Of a stretch of DNA of 64,000 nt, positions 61,211 through 64,000 are shown piece after piece (position 1 is the stretch's first letter; every line of letters begins with the position of its first letter). The translations under genes were made by a program, and so were the position numbers. The notes under the pieces were generated by a model. That model worked only from the letters and a program-made list of their open reading frames with translations, searched no databases and was not told the DNA's origin. Origin of the DNA: Fratercula arctica (lineage: Eukaryota; Chordata; Aves; Charadriiformes; Alcidae); contig CANTUZ010000004.1 of the NCBI GenBank assembly GCA_947846985.1, forward strand, positions 48,283,672 to 48,347,671, given 5' to 3'.

Positions 61211-64000
61211 TGCCTTTAGAAATGATAAATGCTGCACAAAGGAATATAGATTTCCATTTTTTAATTATTCTGCATTCAGGCTGTGAGCAAAACATGGCTG
61301 CTCGGACAGAGGCAGCTTGATTAGCACTTCATAATGCACAAATATATGGATTCATTTTTAAAAAATTTTGGTTGGGTTTTCTTTTTTGCCTTCATGTGTC
61401 TGGGGAAAAGCTTTCACCAAGAGCTGCTCTGCTGTTTCTTAAGGAAAAATATTGTTTTGGTCATGCAAAAAGGCAAAATGAAATATTTCAGTTCACCCCA
61501 ATGCTTCTGGGGGCTTGAAATATGACAGGAGCATCATTTCAGGGATAGCAGAGGCATTTTGCTGCTGTTATGAATATTTGACCAAACCTGACCAAAACAG
61601 GCACTTCATTTCACATGGTTTCAGACAACTCTTTACAGTTTAAAAGTGCAACTTCCAAAAAGCTGCGGAAGTGTAACTCCAGTCCCAGTATGCAGGAGCA
61701 GAACTGGAGGTCCTCAGGCTTCTTCTAGATATTGCAATCTGCCCTCAAAAAATGGATTTATTAGGCATTAAGCAGTTTCACATGTATTATGGGACAAGTC
61801 TTGCATGGATGACCATTGGCAGTTCATCTTATTTTTTCACATGCCTTACTACAGGCACCAGTTGCATGATTTCCGTGGATCTTTGCTTTGAACACGTAAA
61901 ACACCATAGCATACTGAAGGGTCTGAAATAGAGGATCATAACCATCTTATCCTGGTGCCTTTTTGACACAGAAATGTCTGGCTCCATTCAGTATCCATAT
62001 GATAGATCTAATAATACCTCTTTACAAGGCCACTGTGAACAGAAATGTAATAATTTGAGGGAATTGTTAGATATTGTAACAATGAAAAGGACAGAAGAAA
62101 GCCTAGGATGGAACTGATAATCCCAAATTAGTTACTAAACAAAGACAGAGGCCATACTTAATAACGGGACTAAAATATCTGTGGTCACATCATCTGAGAG
62201 TTCAGCATGATGCAAAAGAATAAAACTGGGATTACAAGAAAAACCTTTAATTATGGTCTTTCTTAATTTTAAACACCTGATTTACTCTTAACATTCACAG
62301 ACTGTAGGATTTTTTCTTGCACTCGTACATTAGCCATGCAATGTATCCTCTCTAAATTTGCAGCATTTTTATCTAAAACAGCCTGAATATTTGGAAATTA
62401 TTGATTTATTGAGAGCCTAATGATTGAGTTCTTTTCTAATTATGGATTAATATTTTAATTTCCTAAGAATTTCCTTTAATGTCTTGCAAGGTAACCAATG
62501 ATTTTGTACAATTGCGTATCCTTACATTACCATTAGCTACATTTAACCTTACCCTGGGCTTATTTTTAGTGGAAAATGTCCCAAGACTTTACCATTTAAG
62601 CATCAGTCATTCCATGAGACTAACCCACAAGAATAATCTGGATCATCCTTTTTTCAGAAGACCACATGCATAATGTCAGTAGGACATAACACTTTGAATC
62701 CAGAGAACACTAAAGTGTGTTTCTGAATTGGGGCCTGGATAACACATCAGTTATGGTTATTTGCAAGTCACATTTCAATATCCAGCTTTTCAGGCTGTGT
62801 GTTTTTGTAGTTGCAACTTTCCACCTCCCCCGCACTGATTTAAGTGATGTTATTCTTGGCTAATAGTAATTGTGGGAAAATTGAATTCCATCTGTTTCCA
62901 CCAAAAGCAGAAAATAGAATGTGCGAATCAATAGAAGACTGCACTTGTTATACACATTTGTCACAATCAGTGACTTTGCTAACGAAACATGTCCGCAGGT
63001 ATGATTTGCAAAATAAATAGCAAGTCACAGCATCTGATCACCAGCTGGCTTATTTTAAAGTCAGAGCCTCTTCTGACAGCTACGGACCATGAACTTTCAG
63101 ACATTGCACGGCCCCTCCAGACTCATTCAAGGGGAAAGATGTCTTTCACCGTGCAAATGGACGGATGAGGATTTTAGTACAAGTATAGGTCTGGCTGTGT
63201 GTTCATCATCAAAGTTTTGGTTTTACATCTGTTAGTTTCTCTATCTTAAATGATCGCTTTCTCATATTCATGCTGATTACTCCATATCCCTTGTAATTTC
63301 ATATGCAGTTACTGTGCGTCACCAGAGATTCCTATGTGACTAATATCAGCATCATTTCAGGTTTTCTCCCTAGTTAATGTTGTCAGAATTGAAATCTCTG
63401 TGGCTCCCCTTGGCTGAGCTGTCTCGTTCATGGTCACGACCGAACCACAGAGAGGCAAACACTCAGCACTTGAATAAGTCCTAGCAAGCCTGTGCTTCAT
63501 GTACAGGCACAACACCACTCTTTCTTCGAATCCATGTTCTATCCATAGAATAGATAGGACATACCAGTGTCTTGCCTGCATGTTTTTATCACAACCATAA
63601 GCTGGGTGGGTCATTTCAGGAGTCCTTCAGCAAGAACTGCTAGATTCCTTCCCAGAGTATTGTGTGCATAGTGTGTACTTTATCACTGTTTGCAACACCT
63701 TTGCCTAATTCTGCTACAGTCTCTGTGTAATACAGCATATTTTTGCAGATGGTGCTGTGACACAACCAATGTCAGCTCACAGTCTCTTGCTGTGTCAACA
63801 AAACCCAGTTTAGTGGTGGTAGCAGAGCATGGCCTCCAGGCACCATCTCCCTACCCGCATGGGCAGGGCACTCTCCGCAGCCTGCTCCAACCCCAAATAA
63901 AGCACTGCTCTGGAGTGCAGGAAGGTAGGATGCATCTCCCACCAGACTGGTTGCTCTGTAGCTTGGGATCTTCTCAGCGCTGCACAAACCTCACCTTCGG
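61211..64000. other. Unique non-coding DNA, regulatory-looking in places
   Basis: No gene or known repeat seen. Stretches such as 61230-61370 and 62390-62480 are dense in TAAT, GATTA and ATTTGCAAA-like words and could be conserved non-coding sequence, which cannot be shown without alignment. Confidence 0.45.

Overview
This is vertebrate nuclear DNA, most likely from a bird. It is AT-rich, shows no prokaryotic gene structure, and its recognisable repeats are CR1 LINEs, solo LTRs of an avian-type endogenous retrovirus and old MIR/tRNA-derived SINE relics. The CR1 copies end in the ATTCTATGATTCT-type repeat typical of birds. I see no L1 or Alu-like elements. The species cannot be named from the sequence.

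I find no convincing protein-coding gene, RNA gene or exon. The longest open frame (190 codons, 27964-28536) has no recognisable domain. The window reads as a gene desert or a very large intron.

Layout. 1-4220: unique AT-rich DNA interrupted by a GC-rich, CpG-poor block (2166-2590). 4226-4948: solo LTR on the minus strand with a perfect 5-bp target duplication. 9751-10342: truncated CR1 on the plus strand. 11343-12094: second solo LTR of the same family on the plus strand, so the two LTRs are inverted with U3 ends facing each other. 15575-16940: a CR1 on the minus strand that keeps both ORF1 (coiled coil plus esterase) and the ORF2 tail/3' end but has lost nearly all of the middle. 16941-50320: long unique stretch with simple repeats, MIR-like relics, a CpG-bearing segment (28140-28340), a 13-bp perfect inverted repeat (29656-29776) and short motif duplications. 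50503-50962: third CR1 fragment (minus). 51716-64000: mostly unique DNA with a tRNA-SINE relic, a repeated ACTTTA motif cluster, homeodomain/POU-like palindromes and a CpG-rich block (60770-61210).

No genes work together here. The features most worth checking are the internally deleted CR1 and several segments that look like candidate cis-regulatory or conserved non-coding DNA. Conservation cannot be judged without alignment. I did not find evidence for a new biological system.
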